Below are positions 1 through 12,860 of a DNA stretch of 64,000 nucleotides, piece after piece. The stretch is taken from NCBI GenBank assembly GCA_007258455.2, contig VDFB02252616.1, positions 123,275,394 to 123,339,393 on the forward strand. Reading direction: 5' to 3'. Both the position numbers and the translations under genes were made by a program. Position 1 is the stretch's first letter. Every line of letters begins with the position of its first letter. The notes below the pieces were generated by a model that worked only from the letters and a program-made list of their open reading frames with translations, was not told the origin of the DNA and made no database searches. This DNA is from Sequoia sempervirens (lineage: Eukaryota > Streptophyta > Pinopsida > Cupressales > Cupressaceae).

Positions 1-1510
1 CATGATAATCATACTTGAACTCTTCTCTCGATATCTCTCCCATTGGTGATGAACGTATCTTGATGAAAGCAAACACAATCATTGAAGATCATGAAAATAT
101 TGCTTGTCTTCCTCCTCCTCCCCCTTGGAAAGAAAAAACTGAGATCATGGCCACTACTCCCAACACCTACCCTAATTGTGAAAATGCTTTACTGAAAAAG
201 GATACAATCGTGAATGATCATGACAAACACATTTGTGTGGAGGATATGATTAAGAGCTATGAAAATCCTACCTCTCCCACTCAAGAAGACATTCTAGGAC
301 ATGAGGATGTAAATGTAGATAATCATGACAATCAAACATTTTCTTCTCCTAATTTCTTCTCCAAACATGTAGAAGATATCCTTATCGAGACTCATGAGAA
401 TATTATTCCTCCCTTTCTTGATGCCCCTACCATTTGGAAAGACCTATTTGAACAAAAAATTCCAATCATCGGTAACCATGAAACTCATAGTTACCCTTTT
501 CTTGATGCCTCTCCTATGAATGATGAAGCTACTTTAACCAATCCAACAACGAAATGTGATGATCCTATTGTTTGTCATCCTTCCAATCTCTTTCCTAGCT
601 ATGAGAGTTTCTTAGGGCAAGAGAATAGCAATGTTGACACACTCCATAATTCCACACCCTCTAATATCTCTTCTATTTGTGGGAATAAAGTGATAGAAAG
701 ATGTGCAAGCATATACAATCATGGTAATCATAATTCCTCTTCTCCCAATATCTCTTCCACATGTTATGAAGGTATTTGGAGCTAGAAGATACACCCATTG
801 AGAATCATGACAATGTTGAAAGCTCCTATTCTATAATCTCTCCTACTTTGGAAGATATTATGGCACAAGAGAATGAAATTATAAACACATATCTTAACAT
901 CCCTCTCCCTAGTCTACATTCATCTTCTAACTCCTCCCCTATTTGTGAAAATGTTTTTGTGAGAAATCATGACAATCACATTATTTGTGAGGAGGATATG
1001 TTGGCATTAGATGATCAAACCTTAAGACCCATGACAATTCTCTTTTTTTTCTTCCCCTGCATTGGAAGACATTATTGGACAAAGGGATGTAATCACAGAT
1101 AATTATGCTAATCATGCTTGTTCTTCTCCTAATGTCTCTTCTACTGGTGAAGAAGATATTTTGGGATTAGACAAACTATTCATTGAAATTCATGAGAATC
1201 TTCTTGTTCCCTTTCCTAATGTTTCCCTCATCCAAGAATACATAATTGAGCAAAAGGATCCAATCATTGAAAAACATGAATGTGATGCTTTTTCTTCTCT
1301 TGATGCCTCCTCTCCTTGTGATGAAGTTACTATACAAAACCTATTAATGGAATTGTTGCCCAATTTTCACCTACGGGCTCAATTAGTTGGGCAATCTATG
1401 CTTCAAGTGTTCATAAATGCCAAATGGGGACATTGTTGTGTAGGATTGAATCATGCATCTGATGATAAGTCACAAGGAGCTCAGTTGAAAAGCATGCCTC
1501 AATCAGTTTT
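1..1510 (+). pseudogene. Repeat-structured acidic ORF of unknown function, frameshifted
   Basis: I do not recognise this gene. Coding sense runs on the plus strand in three pieces: 15-785, then a shifted frame to about 1060, then the first frame again to about 1510. Another frame break lies at the left edge, so the ORF probably extends beyond the window. The product is built of diverged repeats, roughly 390 bases apart (near 1, 320, 717 and 1100). They share elements such as NHDNH, SSPN(V/I)SS, EDILG and IHEN. It is rich in D, E, N, H and S, with no membrane segment or catalytic motif visible. Similarity between units fades after about 1340 and a basic stretch (KKSSKKK) follows near 1510. It lies just upstream of an LTR-like region, so it is probably an accessory ORF at the 3' end of a large LTR retroelement. 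A degenerate structural protein is an alternative. Confidence 0.5.
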
Positions 1511-1559
1511 AGCAAAAAAATCCTCAAAGAAGAAAGTCGGCAAGACCTTTTCGTTGTCT

Positions 1560-2900
1560 TTCCAACTAACAGTGCGTTCCATTTGGCTGAGCGCGCCAGT
1601 CACTAGGGGCATTCAGGTTGCCATGACTCTTTATGTGTCTCTCCACATGGGATGTCTCATCGAGGGTAGCTCACAAGGTTGGCGTCGGGAAGATGTTTGT
1701 GTTTGCAATGATGTCTCGGTGACCAAGCACGAATTTCAGAGAGATGGAACGATCTTCAGTAAAGGGTCTGGCCGACGGGCCAAGGTCTTGGCAAAGTAGG
1801 AGCTCAGAGCAAAGGAAAATGAAGTTTCCATGAAGTCTTGGCGAAAGCAAAAGTTCTCATCAAAAGGATGCCTTCGGTGTATGTTTTGTGCTCACCCAGA
1901 GATGAAGGGATCGACGTGAAGTCTCACTGACCTAGCGATGTCTCCCCGACTGAAGAGAAAGTAAACTCATCACAGAAAGAATGAGAGCTTCACCGAAACC
2001 AGAGGGTCACCCCGATGGGATCCAAGCTCGCCAAGAGTTGAAGCCTTCGCCATGATGTCTCAATGATCAAGTAATGTCTCACCGAAGGCTAGGGGTCTCG
2101 CCTAAGGAAAGTCAAGTCGTCATAAGGTCCTACTGACAGAAAAAAGTTAAGTCGAAGGTTGTTCACAGGTTGGTGTCGGCATGATGTCTTGCCAACCGGC
2201 AAGGGTTACGCCGACAGTGTTTCATCGGGGAGTTCTCGGCATAAAGCTTTTCTTCAGCGAGATGTACTCCCGAAAAGATGGGGTCTTGCCAATAATAAGA
2301 TGGGCTCACCCAAAGATTTAAAGCTCGACAAGAGGTCTTGCTAAAACAACGGAATCTCCCCAAAATGAAATGAGCTCGCTGAAGTATTTTTCCTTCGGCA
2401 AGAGGTCTCGCTGAAAGTCGGTGGTCTCGTCGAAGAAATAGAAGCTCGGGGAGATGTCTTCCCGACCGGTGGGAGTCACAGCAAAAGACAAGGAAATCTC
2501 GACAAGAAGGATGGGCTCTTGGCAAAGGTTGGTGCCTTCGCCAACATGTCTTGCCGACCAAGCGATCTCTTGTCGAAAGAAGTGAAGCTCGCCAAAGGAT
2601 TATGCCTTCGGCATAAGGTCTTGGCGAAGAAGGAAGTCACGCCGAAAGCAAAAGGGCCCGAGCTTGGGTAAATAGAAAGAACTCGGGGAGACTCTGAACA
2701 AATGGAACAGGTTCGGTAAGATGTCTTGCCGACCCGATGATGTCTCAGTGATGGGAGAATGCTAGCAGGGGAGCTCACCGAGAGGAGGAGGACTTCGTCA
2801 TAATGTCTTAGCGAAAGAAATGTGTCTTGCCGATGGTTTCAGTGATATCGGTATGACTTTGCAAACTCGATAGGAACTCTCATCGATAGTGTCATATTAT
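1560..2900. repeat. CpG-rich degenerate short-repeat tract
   Basis: This stretch has clearly higher GC and CpG content than the AT-rich surroundings. It is made of imperfect copies of a word close to GTCTYGCCGA, often followed by GAAG or AAGG, and recurring every few tens of bases (for example near 2190, 2280, 2410, 2540, 2620 and 2720). No conserved protein is seen; open frames here are shadows of the repeat. It sits between the repeat-structured ORF and a TATA-bearing segment, so it is probably the U3 part of an LTR. Confidence 0.55.
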
Positions 2901-3840
2901 GTCAATAGTTTCAGAGGGGCATAATCACATCGGTGAGACACTTCCAGTGTCTCACCAAGATGCAATTCTATAGGAGGAGATTTTGACCACCCGAAGAATC
3001 TACGTGGAGTATACTCAACTAATCAGAGAAGCTACGAGTGAATCGTTGGCAACTGAACTAGATGAAGAAGATCAATAGAATGTGAATCGACATGGATCAA
3101 GTATGAGCTCAGGGGCATTCAATGTAGCTCTTCAACAAGGGAGGTTCGAGAGGGACACGAGGACCAAAAGTTAATGCTGCTAAAGATCTGAAGGCTTCTC
3201 CAAGGACGATCTTTCACACCAACATGGACAACGAGGTTACACTTGCATGTAGAATTAACTACATGCAAAAGATCTAAAGGAAAATCTTTCAAAGTGAGAT
3301 ATTTTGTAAGTCCTGAGGAGCCGACCTCACTTTTGTATATAAGGCATTTTTGCCTTCTTGTAAAGGGTTCTCAGGGGGATGCTTTTTCTGAAGTCTGTGA
3401 CTTTTCCAGTCCTCTCTCAGATTAGTAAACTTTTGTAACTCAAATTTTGGTGATGAAATTCAGTAAAGACCTTGATTATTATTGATTTGAAGCTCTTGCC
3501 TACTTTCTCTTTGCATTTTTGTGTTCAGTCAGTTGATTGATCAAGCTTATAGTGAGGTAAATGTTTATTTCCTTCGAGCTTTATCTCAGATTTTAGAGCC
3601 TTTATGCAGAAAGCATGTTTTTGCAGGTCACAAATTGTGTCAAAAGATGTAATGAATTCTAGATGTGAAATTAACTTTCCTTCTAGGAATCTTAGCACCA
3701 AGACCTGTTTGTGAAACACTTTTGCAAAAATATATGCGGAAGTGAGTTGTGCAAATTTATCTTCAGTCATTGCAAGCAAGTGTATGAAGTCTAGTTTCAA
3801 ATCCAAGTAACATTCGGTGTATCACCATAGAGTTTAATTT
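2900..3840 (+). repeat. Putative LTR promoter and R-U5 segment
   Basis: The segment follows the CpG-rich tract and contains a good TATA box followed by a pyrimidine- and T-rich leader, as expected for an LTR of an element read on the plus strand. Neither LTR end could be fixed, because the partner LTR would lie left of the window. No ORF of note is present. Confidence 0.4.
3336..3344 (+). promoter_or_regulatory. TATA box of putative LTR
   Basis: The sequence TATATAAGG lies in a locally GC-richer context and is followed by a T-rich leader. It fits an RNA polymerase II core promoter of an LTR. Confidence 0.45.
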
Positions 3841-4800
3841 TCATTTTTATGCATTATCTTTCTCCCTTTTCCTTCTAAGATCTGTAGCTTTAGGTGACAC
3901 CAAAGGAAGTCAGCCTTCTCCGGAGGTTGACCTCTGTCTACAAGTGATCCACAGCTTTAGAGGTCTTCCCATGTTACACTGAGGTGTTGAACATCAGGTT
4001 CAACAAGGGTGCAATTTCAAGTGATAACAGGAATGTGATCAACATCTTGATTGCTTCTCTGCCACAAAATCTCCTAATAGGGGAGGTATCATGGTACAAG
4101 AAAACATCAACACTATCATGTGCAAACCAAAAATCAACCTTACATTGAAGCATCCCGAATTACTTGATATGGATCAAGCCTTGATGCAAATGTTAGGAGC
4201 TTATGATGAGTCACTTTCTACTCCTCAAAACAAAAAGGTTACATGTGCTATAATCAATACCAAGAAAAACAATCTAGAAATACAACAACAAATGGAACAA
4301 GCCACAAGAGGCTTCAAACACCTTTGATTTCATTTCTACATCCATGGGGGAATAAAGATCATAGCAAAAGAGTCTAAAACAAGAAATGAGAAACTAGTAA
4401 TGACAATACAAAATTTAAAAGCATCCACTTCAACCAACTTAAAACCAAAAACAACAAACTTTGAGGAAATTAAACAACCACCAAATCCAACAAAAGAAAC
4501 AAAACAACATGGGAAAGAATGTGATGCTATAGAACAATGAATCAATGCTCCTATAGAGCCTTAAACACAAGAGACAAATCATGGTCTTGGTGATTGTCCT
4601 TTAATAAAATAAAACCATCAAACAAACCTTCACTCAACATCAATACTATCACAAACAATTCTTCCAAGAAAATCTTAACCTTGGTACATCTTAAACTGAT
4701 AGACATCTCATTAAATATGTATCAAGCAAAATAACATTAGTTGTTTCTCCTTGCCATAATTGCATGTTTTATATTCATTGCAAGGATTAGCATCTAATCA
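3841..4800. other. Unassigned AT-rich segment with a 78-codon ORF
   Basis: This holds one plus-strand open frame (4091-4327, 78 codons) that I do not recognise. It is polar and rich in K, N, Q and T, without a known motif. The rest is AT-rich with A-runs and no further coding signal. It may be leader or gag remnant of a retroelement, but nothing in the sequence proves this. Confidence 0.3.
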
Positions 4801-4859
4801 TCCATTCCTGGCTCACCCTTGTGCTTCAGTCAGTGGGGGAAAGGGGTTAGGAAGCCTTA

Positions 4860-7700
4860 TCCCCATATGCCACTTGTCATTTTCTCTCTTGGCTAGTCGT
4901 TAACCTTTCATGAACATATAAGAGCAAGCTTGGGATGTGGATGACATGCCTTAAGTTGGTCCTTGCATGCGACATACTTATTCATGAGGCAGTTCAATTC
5001 GGAAACATGTGACTTGGCATAGGGATTTCTAAGTTGGCTCTCATGTCTTCTTAGCATTTATCATTGGCTACTTTAAAGCAATTTCTCATAGTGACGATGT
5101 AACATCTGCTTTAAAGTGGGGTGTACATAAAAGACATCTTTTGACAAAATTTCATGGCATGATTTTTCTTTTTTCTTGTGATGTGTCCTTTTCTTGTTGG
5201 TGTCATTGGGTTTGATTCCTTCCAAGAGTGTATGATCAATTGGCATGGCATGATGCGAACGATGCATCCCATGGGCAACGATCTGACACTTTGACTTGTC
5301 CTCTCTTGGAGACATTAGGCACAATGCTTCCTAAGAAGAAGACCTTACATGAACAAAGAAAAATCCCCTTTAACAATTTTTTACATGACATTCAAAAACA
5401 TTTACAAAAAGCATTTTCATTGTGTTACCTTATCAAAGTTATCAAGAGGATAAATTTGGTATGGTTTGTATAATGGGAAGCCGACACATTGGCATGACTT
5501 TCTCATTATACAATGGGAAGTCGACACACTGGCATGACTTTCTCACTAAACCAATTCTTTGGAACAACTCACCCCACAGATGACCTGATGTTCTGTGGCC
5601 CCAGAGTGAGAGCATCTTTGATCCACCTCATTTTTTCTTTCTTTTAGTCCTTGACATTGCATGACCGCGTATCTTATTTTGTTGCATATTATACACCTTG
5701 TGCGTGTCCTTCTGCGCTTATGTTGGTTTGACTTAGTATCTTAGATCTTGGGGGCTTGACCACTGCCTTAATCCTTTTCATCCTTTCTCATTTGCATTAG
5801 TACGACTAGACCTCTCTTGAGTGTCTACTTTAGTGTGAATTTGAAGTAGGTTCATCCTCTCACTAAAGTGGGGCTAACTGTAGACACAGGAAAAGTACCC
5901 CTTTTTGCTTGCTTGATATGGGAATAATTGATGATAAATTGGACTTAATGAGGCCTTGATTTAGTGTTGTGAGGTGTTTTACACATCCACATTAGGTCTT
6001 GGACCCTTATAAATTGAATAAAATGCATGTCTTGTAAAGGTGTTGTAAAGAATTCTAAATGACTTTCACACTTTTCTTGACTTTTATTAAACATTTAAAT
6101 CTAATGGTCATTTTCCCCCCACTTTTGAATTAACGATTATTTTAATTCAAAAGTTAGCTTTTCCCTCTTCTTCTATAATTAAATAATTATTTCAATTATT
6201 TAATTATTCATTAGCCTTTTCTCTCTATAATTAAATAAATGTTGTTTATCCTTTCTTTATCTTCCCAATTAAATAATTATTCCTTCCCTCTCCATTAAAT
6301 AATTATTTTTAATTATTACTCCACCTTTCCTCTATAACTAAATAATAATTTTTAATTATTTAATTATCTCATTATTTGTTCTCACCTTTCTAAATAAATA
6401 AAATTAATATTTTATTTATTTCTCCTATGTTAGCCACCTAAATTAAATAATCTTTATTATTCAATTTCTCCTATCATCTCTTTGTTTGTACCAATCTTAT
6501 CTTCCACCTTAAGTCTCTATCTATCCATGTCTTTCTTCTCTCAATTAACTTCCACCCTTGATTAAGTTATTTTCTAATTTAATCTTGGCCCTTGATCGTG
6601 ATCCTTATTCTAGAAACTCCTTTATAAAAGGAGACCTTTAACCCTAATTCATGAACCTAATAATTCATTCATAATTCATTATCTATCTCAAGTCAAGCAA
6701 GCTAGGGTTTAGCATTTTGAGTCTTCACAAGGAAGCATCTTCAAGAACATCGTCAAGACATTCAAAAGCAAGATTCTTCATCCATTGTTGCAGCAATTCA
6801 AGATCCTTCATCATGGAAAGTCTCTAATTGCATTGCTTCATGTTTCATGCTTTATTATCTTATTTCATCATTTTGGTTTAATTACCTAAATGGGGTTTGA
6901 CCAAGGCAAACCCCCATTCCCTAACAATCCACATTTCTCTTTCTTTTGTTGTGTGTTTGCAGATTTAGGTACTTGGATGGCTTGGACATGATTGAAGAAT
7001 AGGTTTCAATTTTTTTGAAGTCATCTCCCTATTGGCAAGGTCAAAATCTACACAAAAAGTCACTTACAACCTCAAAAATTGAGGTTTCAGATCTGGACAC
7101 CTGGAGGTGAAGATTGAGCAGACTAGGAGCTTCAGATTCCATTTTTGAGTTTTGAGAAAAGCCAAAATAGACTAATTCACCCAGAGTGGCGAATGAGTCC
7201 CACTATACCTGTTTTCTAGAGATTTTTGTAGATTTCGATACCCATTTGGCTAAAACGAGCTCCAATGCAATCTTCTGAAATTGGGACTGATACACCCAGA
7301 ATGGTGAATGAGTCCCACCAGGCCTAAAAATTAGCATTTACAGGATTTCAGAATCCCATTTTATCCTCATCAAGTTCACAGGTGCACACATTCTTTTTTA
7401 CAAGTTTCTATTTTGTTTTACTTGCATTTCTAATCATCTTTCTAGGTGTTTTTGCATACTACACTGTATTTTCAAACACTTTACATTTCTTAGTTTTCAT
7501 TCAATTAGTGATCTATTTTATCAATCCTTTACATTTAGATCATCTCATCTAGGAATATTTCATCCATATTACATTAATCTTGAGTGTTTACATTACATTT
7601 TGGCCCATCTTTCTCCTTTAGGTGAAAAACCCTAGAAGTGCTAGAAATACCTTGGAAGCAAAAATCTTTGTTTACACAATATCAATCTTACACTCTCTTT
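4860..7700 (+). repeat. Dispersed LTR-like repeat, copy 1
   Basis: This is the most continuous copy of a repeat family that recurs at least three more times in the window. Shared landmarks are the block around 5070-5130 (ACTTTAAAG words around GTGGGG), the block around 5860-5900 (CTCACTAAAGTGGGG), and the block 6873-6925. A TATA box lies at 6623. Only low-quality open frames are present. It looks like a long LTR or LTR-plus-leader of a gypsy-type element; the exact ends were not found. Confidence 0.5.
6623..6630 (+). promoter_or_regulatory. TATA box in dispersed repeat copy 1
   Basis: TATAAAAG is followed within about 30 bases by a CCCTAATTC-type leader, a layout typical of plant LTR promoters. 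Confidence 0.4.
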
Positions 7701-10700
7701 GATGATTCCCTCCCCCCTCTTTTGGGATGAGGAAAATACTTACCTGCATTCATCTCACCATCACAAGATAGTTAGTCCATTAATCATAATCACATCACAT
7801 GTAATCTAATTAATAATAATAAAATCGCATTAATGATCAAACAAAATCATTCCCAATTCTTATGTTATCAATACTATCATTTATAGCTAACCTATAATGA
7901 ATCATAAATTTACATTGAAATGGTCAAAGAAACAAAACTATAGATATTCACATTTTAAATCTTTATGACATATAAATCAAAATAAATATTAAAAAATCCA
8001 TGTCATTAAAATATTTAGAAATGAGATAGATACTATTTTATGAAATTTTTGTCCATCCAACTTCCCTATCCACCTTGGTCTTGAAAAATATTAGGGGCAC
8101 AAACTTAGAAACATACTTTTGACATACTCTTGATATGGCCATTTTTTACCACATACCATATAATGTCATGCCATCACCTATATAGCACTATTCAAACCCT
8201 TAGCTTGGATAAAACATGTTATCCCATTATAAGAGTCCTTGGAAGTCAAATCCCTTATCCTAACCCAATCCCAACATTTTCCACCGTTATTTAGGATTTG
8301 GACATAATTCTTGCTACAAGCATGGTTCAACTCTAGACTCAATGGACATAATGGCTATCTTCCTCGTCCTTCATCTATCCATTTTCATCACACTAGTCCA
8401 CTCCTCCATTCATAGCGTCTCGTGCCTTGGTAGACAATAGGACATGTGATTACATCTTACTTTAGAATGAATCTTGATATATATCCTATAGCTCACTTAG
8501 TGATATGGATGCCTTCCATAATAAATAAATTTGCATGTATTCTCCACCATCCTATGAATATTTTTTTTATCAACCTATCTTGCATCCACCATAATCTAGA
8601 AAATCCTAATGCATATCATCTAAATGAAATAATCATAATCCATGTCATCTTGTCATTGCAATCTTGTGCAATATAGAAACCATCCAACATTTTTTGTTCC
8701 TAGCCTTGTTCTAAACCTTGATCCATTTTACTCAAACTATCATCATCAGGTTAAACCATTCCCATTCTTCATGTTATTATCATCATTAAAAACATAATCC
8801 TCACATTATTCTTATCATCAACATCTTTATCATCAATCAATGAATCAATCTTTTTAGCTTAGCTAGGGACAAAATCCTAATTTATCCTTGGCATTACTCC
8901 ATATTCTTCTCCCTTCATCACTCATGACTATCATCATCATCTTAATCATCCCATCATTATCATAATCATCATCATTTTTTCCCTTGTCTTCTAAATCCTT
9001 CTAATCCAAATCTCATTATTGTCATTATCATCACCATCCTTACATCAATAAAATAATCAAACAACAAAATATGCTTAGATCCCTCAAATATTAACATTAG
9101 ATACATTATTCTTTCAACCTCGATAACATCCATTTCCATCATCAAATTTTCCCACCTCATCCATCATTTTCCTTCGCAATATGCCTCCTTCCCCAAATCA
9201 AGCCTATTTCTCATCCATTTATCTTATTAGCACCTTTCTAGGAGTTAATGTTGTTGTATGTTAGTTGATTATTGATCTTTTGTTTTTTGATTTTCTATTT
9301 TGATGTTGTAATTTATCTTTTTGATCTTTTGACCCATACTATGTCTGCTCATAGTTGCCACGATAATTAAATATCATGGTGTGCTTTGACTAGCATACAT
9401 TGGGATATAATCTATTTTTTTTGTGTGCCATGTTTTTTGGTTGTTATCTCATAGGACCCACCAAGATCAATCACATTGAAATATGATGGGAAATCCTCTC
9501 CATGTTTTTTGGTTTTTCTCTCACAGGACCCACCAAGGTCAATCACCTTGTGTTGTGATGTGAAATCCTCTCCATGCCTAATGATTGTCTTACCACATAC
9601 CCACCAATCGTGTTAGATTCCTTGTGAGTGTTGGTGAATCCTATTGTTTGTTGTTTTTTTTTAGTCAATCCATGTAGTGGATACATTGGAGCCTTAGTAT
9701 TCTATACTCTTTTGCTTAACATTAATTGCTGTATCACAATAATATTTATCTCCATATGCCAACATAATATAGCATTCCAAAAAAAAATCCATTTCTTATA
9801 ATCTATATTCATCATTTTATCCATGAGCTAACATATCTTTTCCATGTCTCAACTCTCAAGGGGACGTCATCATCTCACCATTCAATCTTTCATCATTTTC
9901 TCCACATGACTAGGGAATATCATCACTTTCTTCATATATACTACTCCATCTTCGTAACTACTTTTTTTTAAATAATGTTACTTTGAATATCATCTCAAAG
10001 AGGGGAAAAATGTACACACCAAAATAATGTCACCTTCACTATCATTATTCCATCATAGTCCATAAGTACACATTATCACTTCATTACCCATTTATCACCT
10101 AATACCCTTAGTGCCTAGTCATTTAATTAAATAAGTCCCAATCATTTAATTAAATTGAGCTAATGTTATTCATTAATTTTATAATTATTTATCCATTTTA
10201 TCCAAATATTATCCATTAATAGATTAATTAATATTGATTTTCCACCTAATATGCCCCTATAATTTATTAAATCATCAAAATCTAGTTCACCTAGTTAACT
10301 ATCCAGTCTATCCAATTCACCCAGACATGCTTCTGGTCCCACTCACCAATCTAATCCACTTCACTCATGCCCATACAATCAATTAAATATTTCATGCAAT
10401 TAGTTAACCCCCCAACTCTTTCATGCGCTTATTTAATTACTTCATGCAGAAAGTTAACCCATCAATCAACTTTATTATCTCCCCAGTCAATTTGAGTTGA
10501 GAAATATTATTAATTTTAATTAAAAATAAAAATTATGCAACTCTCCTATGATTTCCATATCTCCCCATTAGCTCCCTTGATCTTAGATCAAACATTGAAT
10601 CTTAATTTTCCATCTAGTTCTCCTAAAATTAGATAAATCAAACCTCTCATTCACCATTTTCATGAGACACTCTTTCATGTTGAAATGTTAAGAAAATAGG

Positions 10701-10990
10701 CGAATGGTTAAATAGGGTGTCCTAGGTCCTTTATACAAAGAACTTATGAACTAATAGTGTCCCTCTTCCTATATTTCATTGAAACTAAGAGATTGCAAAA
10801 TGTAGAGATTGACTTTCAACCCTAAGGTGAGCCAATCGGACTTGAATCTCTAGTTTCCTAGGACAATAGGATTTGGAACTAAATGGAAATAATTTGATGC
10901 AACTAAAATTAATAAACAATAAGACCTATATGATAAAATGCAAGATCCTGGGGATATAGAAACTAAAATCATAGTTTATAAGTAGATCTA
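7700..10990. other. AT-rich stretch without recognisable genes
   Basis: This is AT-rich sequence with short low-complexity runs (CAT/ATC-rich near 8900-9050, AATTAATT-rich near 10130-10250). Scattered open frames of 60-76 codons show no known motif. Apart from the 72-bp tandem duplication listed separately, I see nothing I can name. Confidence 0.5.
9428..9571. repeat. Tandem duplication, 72-bp period, two copies
   Basis: Two adjacent 72-base units start with CCATGTTTTTTGGTT at 9428 and 9500, and the first bases of a third begin at 9572. The units differ by several substitutions. No coding potential is evident. Confidence 0.8.
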
Positions 10991-10999
10991 GGAAGGGTT

Positions 11000-11930
11000 T
11001 GGACTCATGTACCTGGTATTAAATTTTGTTTTTGAGCACTTTTGAAGGATAGATTCACTTATGAAACATATGGCTCCATTGGCTAGCATGTTGTGTTCTG
11101 CTAGGTGGCCATGACATATGCTCACAAGGGCTAGTGTAATTCGCTATACACTAGGTGAGCCCCCAAGGCTAGATGAGAAAAACACACTAGGTCTACAAGG
11201 TATATACCCATAATAAGGTGGCAGATGGAAAAGTCACGCCAAGTTTACAAGCCTTCCATACATCAACCATACTAAAAGTTATGCTTCCTAATAACTTTGA
11301 TAAGGTGCCACAACATGATCAAGATGCTATGCCTCTGCTACACTAAGTTCAACCTCTATGAACAAAGTGAAGCAAGAATCAATATAATAATGCCAATGTA
11401 TGCCCCCACTTTAAAGGAATTGTTAAACACCATGTTGTGAGCAATTACTTTAAAGTAGAAATTGAAATGAAGAGAAATAGGTGCACCTGAAATGGGTTAA
11501 CAAATGGATGTACCTAATTTCCACTATGATTTCATTCAATTATGAGGGTTATGATGCATAAATGAGAATAAAAAATTAAGCCTAAATGATATAGCAATCA
11601 AAAGGAAAGTTTTAAGAGGGTCAAATGCTTTGTACTTGTTGCAAAAAGTGCTTTTTTGAGCCTCACTGAGGACTCATTCGTCCTATGGTGAATGGGTCCT
11701 AGCTAGGGTTATGGGAAAATGGTTTATGGGTTATGTTTTTCAATGTATGCACTCCCAAATCCTAGTTGGAGATTGTTGGAAACACATAAATAAATCTTGT
11801 AGCTCAATTCTTGTGATTTGACAACTTTTCCAATTTTTCTCTCAAATGATCTTCAACCTAAAACCTGCAATCACACATCAAAGGAGAGAAAAAAATGTTG
11901 TTTTGTTAGGGAATAGGGGTCTGCCTTGGT
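11000..11930 (-). repeat. Dispersed LTR-like repeat, inverted copy 2 (distal part)
   Basis: Read on the minus strand, 11930 to about 11480 matches copy 1 from about 6905 onward. About 11460 to 11000 then matches the ACTTTAAAG / CTAGCCC module seen near 24340-24660. The copy continues on the other side of the LTR retrotransposon 11931-17429, which is inserted in it. No ORF is supported. Confidence 0.5.
11926..11930. repeat. Target-site duplication, left (TTGGT)
   Basis: TTGGT here is repeated exactly at 17430-17434, directly after the 3' LTR. With the five bases counted once, the two flanks join into a sequence matching the inverse of 6873-6925, which confirms the insertion point. Confidence 0.9.
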
Positions 11931-12153
11931 TATTATGTGACTTTTTCCCCAAGAAGAGTTATATAACCCCTTAGAATTAAAAGGGAGATAGAAAAATAAA
12001 GGATAAAATGATCCTTTGGTTAAAATGAAGTATTAAGAAAAATATACATAAACACTCTTTAGAAAGGGGAAGAATAATTATTTATTTAAATAACTATTAA
12101 AAGCAACCATTTGTGAAAGGGTGTGATGGTTTGGAGACCACCCCTTAAAAGGA

Positions 12154-12160
12154 TATATAA
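12154..12160 (+). promoter_or_regulatory. TATA box of 5' LTR
   Basis: TATATAA lies inside GGATATATAAATCATT. The same sequence is kept in the 3' LTR near 16770, so it belongs to the element's promoter. Confidence 0.6.
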
Positions 12161-12363
12161 ATCATTAGTGTGAGACATGGGAAGGGCATTCAAGGATGAA
12201 GAACATTCAAGGAAGAAGAGAAAAAGGAAAGAGGAACTAAAAGGGGCACAAAGGAGTGAAGGTTAGGGTCTAGGTGGGAATTTAAACATTTGGAGAAGGG
12301 GCACACATCGTGTGTCTAACATGAGGTACAACGTACACCTAGGATTGTTCTAGCTAGGGCTTT

Positions 12364-12480
12364 ACCATAAGGCCCTTTGAGGTAGGTAGTGTATCATAAG
12401 GCCCTTTGAGGCAAGTAGTTTAACCATAAGGCCCTTTGAGGTAGGTAGTTTAACCATAAGGCCCTTTGAGGCAGGTTGGG
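12364..12480 (+). repeat. LTR minisatellite, about 30-bp unit, four copies
   Basis: Units containing ATAAGGCCCTTTGAGG start at 12367, 12396, 12426 and 12456 (spacing 29, 30, 30). The 3' LTR has three units, which accounts for nearly all of the 31-base length difference between the LTRs. The 30-base period keeps the minus strand open through the array, but this is a by-product of the period. Confidence 0.85.
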
Positions 12481-12847
12481 GTTTTGTGCAAGAGCTGGTT
12501 CCTCCAAGGGTGTTTGTACTGGGAAACAACCCAAGTGCATAACTGTTCCTCTGAGTGTCAGATAGCAGCCTTTCCTTGACTTTAAGATAAGTATTGAGAA
12601 CCATTGATTTGATAATGTTGGGAATATTGTTTATATGATTTGGTGTTAATATGATTAATTCATGTGAAGGTGTTATTCCATTTACTATGTTGATTATTTA
12701 ATTATCACATGTTTGTAGCTTACATTAATTATTCACATTTATTTTGATAATATAGCATATTATAAATTATATTAACCATAATATTTGTTGTATTAAATCT
12801 ACGACTAATACTTAATAATTATACTTGAGGAAAAGTGGCATCACATT

Positions 12848-12860
12848 TGGTATCAGAGCC
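12848..12860 (+). other. Primer-binding site (initiator tRNA-Met type)
   Basis: TGGTATCAGAGCC starts two bases after the LTR end. This is the standard plant primer-binding sequence complementary to the 3' end of initiator methionine tRNA, from which minus-strand cDNA synthesis starts. It fixes the plus orientation of the element. Confidence 0.9.

Larger units (their letters stand above)
11931..12845 (+). repeat. 5' LTR of the non-autonomous element
   Basis: This 915-base LTR is colinear with 16546-17429. It should start TG but reads TATTATGTGAC (the 3' copy reads TGTTATGTGAC), and it ends in CATCACA. It carries a TATA box at 12154 and four roughly 30-base minisatellite units at 12367-12480. 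The 3' LTR has only three units. Confidence 0.9.

Noticed and set aside
2163..2778. Minus-strand frames of 132 and 100 codons
   Set aside because: They lie in the CpG-rich degenerate repeat and show only repeat-derived residues; no domain.
3525..3806. 93-codon minus-strand frame
   Set aside because: No motif, opposite to the inferred LTR direction and in AT-rich DNA; chance length.
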